NCBI RefSeq assembly: GCF_013299185.1
Contig: NZ_JAAFKG010000007.1
Location: 1-64,000, forward strand
From: Microcoleus sp. bin48.metabat.b7b8b9.023
GTDB lineage: Bacteria; Cyanobacteriota; Cyanobacteriia; Cyanobacteriales; Microcoleaceae
Direction of reading: 5' to 3'
DNA length: 64,000 nt
The notes beneath the pieces were generated by a model. That model was not told where the DNA came from, ran no database searches, and worked only from the letters and a program-made list of their open reading frames with translations. Positions 61,588 to 64,000 of the stretch are shown piece after piece; the first letter of the stretch is position 1, and the number at the start of each line of letters is the position of its first letter. A program made the translations under genes and the position numbers.

Positions 61588-61860
61588 TGGGTGTTTTCAA
61601 AGCCGGAGATCCCCCCCAGCCCCCCTTGAAAAGGGGGGAGCAAGAGCATTAAAGTCTCGCTTGGATCCGCACCCTACGATAACTACAGAACTCGATCGGC
61701 TCTAATTCCGAATCAACTGTATCTGTTTAAGTAATGTCTAGAAAATCTCTTGAACGTGATAGTTGACAGTGGACAATAGACAGCAAAAACCCCGATCAAA
61801 TTTTCGCTACTAACTGTCAACTGTCAACTGTCAACTGTCAACTGTCAAAGGAGTTTATTT
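61588..61860. repeat. GGGGGG hairpin and TTGACAG/CTGTCAA heptamers
   Basis: 61610-61640 contains CCCCCCTTGAAAAGGGGGG, the same hairpin as inside the MITE at 46162. 61815-61848 has CAACTGT heptamers that run into the ribosome site (AAAGGAG) of the next gene. No gene. Confidence 0.75.
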
Positions 61861-62523
61861 ATGACTGAAATAGAAATTTATAGTGCTGTCCTGTGTCCTT
61901 TTGCCCATCGCTCGCGCTTGACATTGCTCGAAAAAAAAGTAGATTTTAAGCTAATCGAAATCGACTTGCAAAACAAGCCCGCAAACTTTGGAGAAATTTC
62001 GCCGTATGGCAAGGTTCCCGTGCTCAAGCATGGAAATCATCGGGTTTGGGAATCTGCCATTATTAATGAATATTTGGAGGAAGCTTTTCCAGAACCTCCT
62101 CTGTTACCCAAACAGCCTATTGGGCGCGCCCAAGCTCGAATTTGGATTAATTTTGCCGATACTCGACTGTTTGCGACTACTGGCAAATGGTTGCACAGCA
62201 AAGATCCGCAACAACACACCGATATAGCAAAGGAACTTAGCGAACACTTGCGATTCATCGAACAGGAGGGACTGCAAAAATTGTCAGCGGAGGGGCCATA
62301 CTGGTTGGGGGCTGAGATTAGTTTAGTAGATCTGACATACTATCCTTGGTTCGAGCAGTTAACGGTTTTAGAGCATTTTCGAGAATTCCAATTGCCAACT
62401 GGACTCGATCGGCTCCAGCAATGGTGGCAAACAGTAGCAAATCGCGAATCTGTGCGTGCGATCGCCAATTCTCCAGAGTTTTATATCCAACATTATGCTC
62501 GGTTGGAACAGCTATTAGTTTAG
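61861..62523 (+). CDS. Glutathione S-transferase
   Basis: 220 aa. N-terminal thioredoxin fold: EIYSAVLCPFAHRSRLTLLE with a CPFAHR active-site motif (cysteine type, omega/lambda-like), GEISPYGKVPVLKHG with cis-Pro, and VWESAIINEYLEE. The helical domain includes LGAEISLVDLTYYPWFEQ. ATG at 61861 has AAAGGAGTTTATTT upstream. Together with the Xi-class enzyme upstream it forms a detoxification pair, possibly one transcript. Confidence 0.92.
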   Translation: MTEIEIYSAVLCPFAHRSRLTLLEKKVDFKLIEIDLQNKPANFGEISPYGKVPVLKHGNHRVWESAIINEYLEEAFPEPPLLPKQPIGRAQARIWINFADTRLFATTGKWLHSKDPQQHTDIAKELSEHLRFIEQEGLQKLSAEGPYWLGAEISLVDLTYYPWFEQLTVLEHFREFQLPTGLDRLQQWWQTVANRESVRAIANSPEFYIQHYARLEQLLV

Positions 62524-62586
62524 TCTCTATTAAACTTATCCTAAAAAGCTGGTTTTGAACAGGTTTTCGTGGCTGTTACACAATAA

Positions 62587-63639
62587 TTATGGGAGATGTC
62601 TGTTGACTTGAAATAGATTTCCATCCAACCTCGGTACGCCTTCCAAGAAAGGGCCGCTCAACATTAACTCAGTCATCCTATCTAATTTGCCGCTGACTTT
62701 CATTTGTTTATCTGTTTGAAAGCGCTCGATATCTGCTGGCAAATTACCAGAATTATATCCTAACTTAGTCAAATAATCAACAGCTTGCTTGTCACTTAAC
62801 AAAATATCAGTCGCGGGAAAAATCGGCACGTATTCATTATTCAGCCAAAATCGAGCTAAAGTTGGCCTGTTCAAAGAAAAAATCTTCCCCCGCGCCGGAT
62901 CGCCAATAATAGCTACACTGTCATTTATCGCCAGCAAAGCCACCGCGTGTGGCCGTTTGATAGCCCCAGTAGCCAGCGATATTGACAGCACTCCGGGGCG
63001 ATTGATTTGCTGCATTTGCTCCCAAGTCGGCCTCAATTCTATTGCGTTCATTCCCAAGGCTCTTGTTGCTACAATTAACTGTGGCATCGAAGTTCCCAAA
63101 CGACTTGTACCGGCCAAACGCGCTACACTCGATTCCGTCGCATCCATTCCCCACTTTCTCAATACTGTTGCTAAAGCCGCCGGCGCGCAACTGCTGTCAG
63201 AAGTTTGCTGAAACACGCCATTCGGCCGCAAATTATCGATTAAATCAGCATAAATTGGCGCCATAAAATAAGCTTCAGCGCTTGTAAATCCTCCCAAGCC
63301 CAACAAGCCAATTAAAATTACTGCGATTACTTGCGATCGCGCCGTCAGCCAACTTACAGTAAACCCAATACCGCAGACTCCCATCAACATCACCCGCAGC
63401 AGAGTCCAAGTAACTCGCATCCCGTGGAATCGCCACTCGATCGGCAAAACAGGCATTTGAGGCAGATTTAAGGCCAGCAGCAGCAAGCCAATATAAAAAC
63501 CCAAAAACAGCAGGGCGATCGAGTTTCGGCCCTTAAACAGATCGTTAGCCGTCACTCCCGATCGCACTAACGCCTTTCCTGTCCGCATTCCCCAGACAAA
63601 CAGCCCCGAACCCAGCAGCAGCGTTACCAATATTTCCAT
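62587..63639 (-). CDS. Membrane-anchored C39-type peptidase with PG-binding-like tail
   Basis: 350 aa. Four N-terminal hydrophobic segments (VTLLLGSGLFVWGM, SIALLFLGFYIGLLLLAL, VMLMGVCGIGFTVSWLTA, VIAVILIGLLGLGGFT). Then a papain-like C39 domain: Cys151 in SSCAPAALATVL, His231 in KRPHAVALLA and Asp247 in IGDPARGK. The end resembles a peptidoglycan-binding repeat (YLTKLGYNSGNLPADIERFQ). C39 enzymes normally cut double-Gly leaders as part of an ABC exporter; none is encoded here, so a cell-wall or surface-protein role is possible. ATG at 63639. Confidence 0.82.
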   Translation of the reverse strand: MEILVTLLLGSGLFVWGMRTGKALVRSGVTANDLFKGRNSIALLFLGFYIGLLLLALNLPQMPVLPIEWRFHGMRVTWTLLRVMLMGVCGIGFTVSWLTARSQVIAVILIGLLGLGGFTSAEAYFMAPIYADLIDNLRPNGVFQQTSDSSCAPAALATVLRKWGMDATESSVARLAGTSRLGTSMPQLIVATRALGMNAIELRPTWEQMQQINRPGVLSISLATGAIKRPHAVALLAINDSVAIIGDPARGKIFSLNRPTLARFWLNNEYVPIFPATDILLSDKQAVDYLTKLGYNSGNLPADIERFQTDKQMKVSGKLDRMTELMLSGPFLEGVPRLDGNLFQVNRHLP

Positions 63640-64000
63640 GAGATCAAAATTTTGTGGCTTAACTACGTTTTAACACGCACGCGCGATCGCCCGTGGGCGC
63701 AGGGCGCCAGTCGGAAAATCTCACAGCAGGAAACTGCCAAATAAACAAGACAAGGAAGACATATACCAGCGGACAGTTGACAGTGGACTTGACAGTTACA
63801 GAGTAGGAAAATCAAACTGTTTATGCTAAAGGGTTCAGGACTCTATACAACCTAAAACTTGCCATCTGTCAAGAAGTTGAGTAGCTTTTTTTACCTGTTC
63901 GGAAAACTCCCAAAAAAGATTTAGCACCGAAAAGAATTTCCCAAACCAATTGGCAAGAACAGACACATCTGTTGTAAGATAGATGGAAGTCACAACGCCT
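63640..64000. other. Window end, no gene seen
   Basis: Contains HIP1-like sites and a short TTGACAGT repeat (63775-63795). No supportable reading frame of length; any gene would start past the window. Confidence 0.4.

Noticed and set aside
1-64000. tRNA, rRNA or tmRNA genes
   Set aside because: Read through without finding a convincing cloverleaf or rRNA signature; a covariance-model scan (tRNAscan-SE, Rfam) would be decisive.

Overview
This window looks like the chromosome of a filamentous cyanobacterium of the Oscillatoriales, of Microcoleus/Oscillatoria/Kamptonema type. The reasons are the very frequent HIP1-like octamer GCGATCGC, cyanobacterial family proteins (DUF3386, DUF1824, a high-light-inducible protein), heptamer tandem repeats, dispersed AGAAACCCGGTTTCT palindromes, and many MITEs and IS200/IS605-type TnpB elements. 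No tRNA, rRNA or true CRISPR array was seen.

Layout. 1-1.6 kb: an IS1-type transposase fragment and an IS4 transposase broken by a TA-flanked MITE. 1.8-7.4 kb, all minus strand: a sugar-nucleotide/exopolysaccharide locus (UDP-glucose dehydrogenase, UDP-glucuronate decarboxylase, a broken aminotransferase, a UDP-glucuronate-epimerase-like enzyme, a glycosyltransferase remnant). Together the intact enzymes would make UDP-glucuronate, UDP-xylose and probably UDP-galacturonate. 7.4-14.5 kb: an accessory block with an XRE regulator behind a tandem operator-like repeat, ParD/ParE, a large membrane NTPase with a Gly-Val tetrapeptide array, an HTH-NTPase whose linker is encoded by a mobile palindrome, and VapC with a double-HicB antitoxin. 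14.7-31 kb: lepA, four TnpB genes (two apparently intact over their full length, one with an aberrant C-terminus, one frameshifted), sensor kinases and PAS proteins, DUF3386. 31-39.5 kb: an Nfu scaffold, a GH57 glucan enzyme, a large sensor kinase with a probable partner response regulator, and small proteins. 39.6-50.1 kb: an Hli protein, a NYN protein, RNase III, a polysaccharide deacetylase, DUF1824, glycogen synthase, a decayed aspartic-protease pair, DUF4926, an S1C protease and hemC. 50.8-55.5 kb: two related exported proteins, then a T4-like RNA repair pair (RNA ligase 1-like and polynucleotide kinase-phosphatase) separated by a 31-bp tandem array. 55.7-64 kb: a MerA-like flavoprotein with a TVP38 membrane protein, an isochorismatase-like hydrolase, two glutathione transferases and a membrane-bound C39 peptidase.

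The most notable items are the RNA repair cassette with its tandem array, palindromic repeats that have become protein-coding (the HTH-NTPase and perhaps the large sensor kinase), the two-NTPase/toxin-antitoxin block, TnpB 3' hairpins likely to belong to guide RNAs, and at least four families of small inverted-repeat elements whose insertion histories can be read directly.
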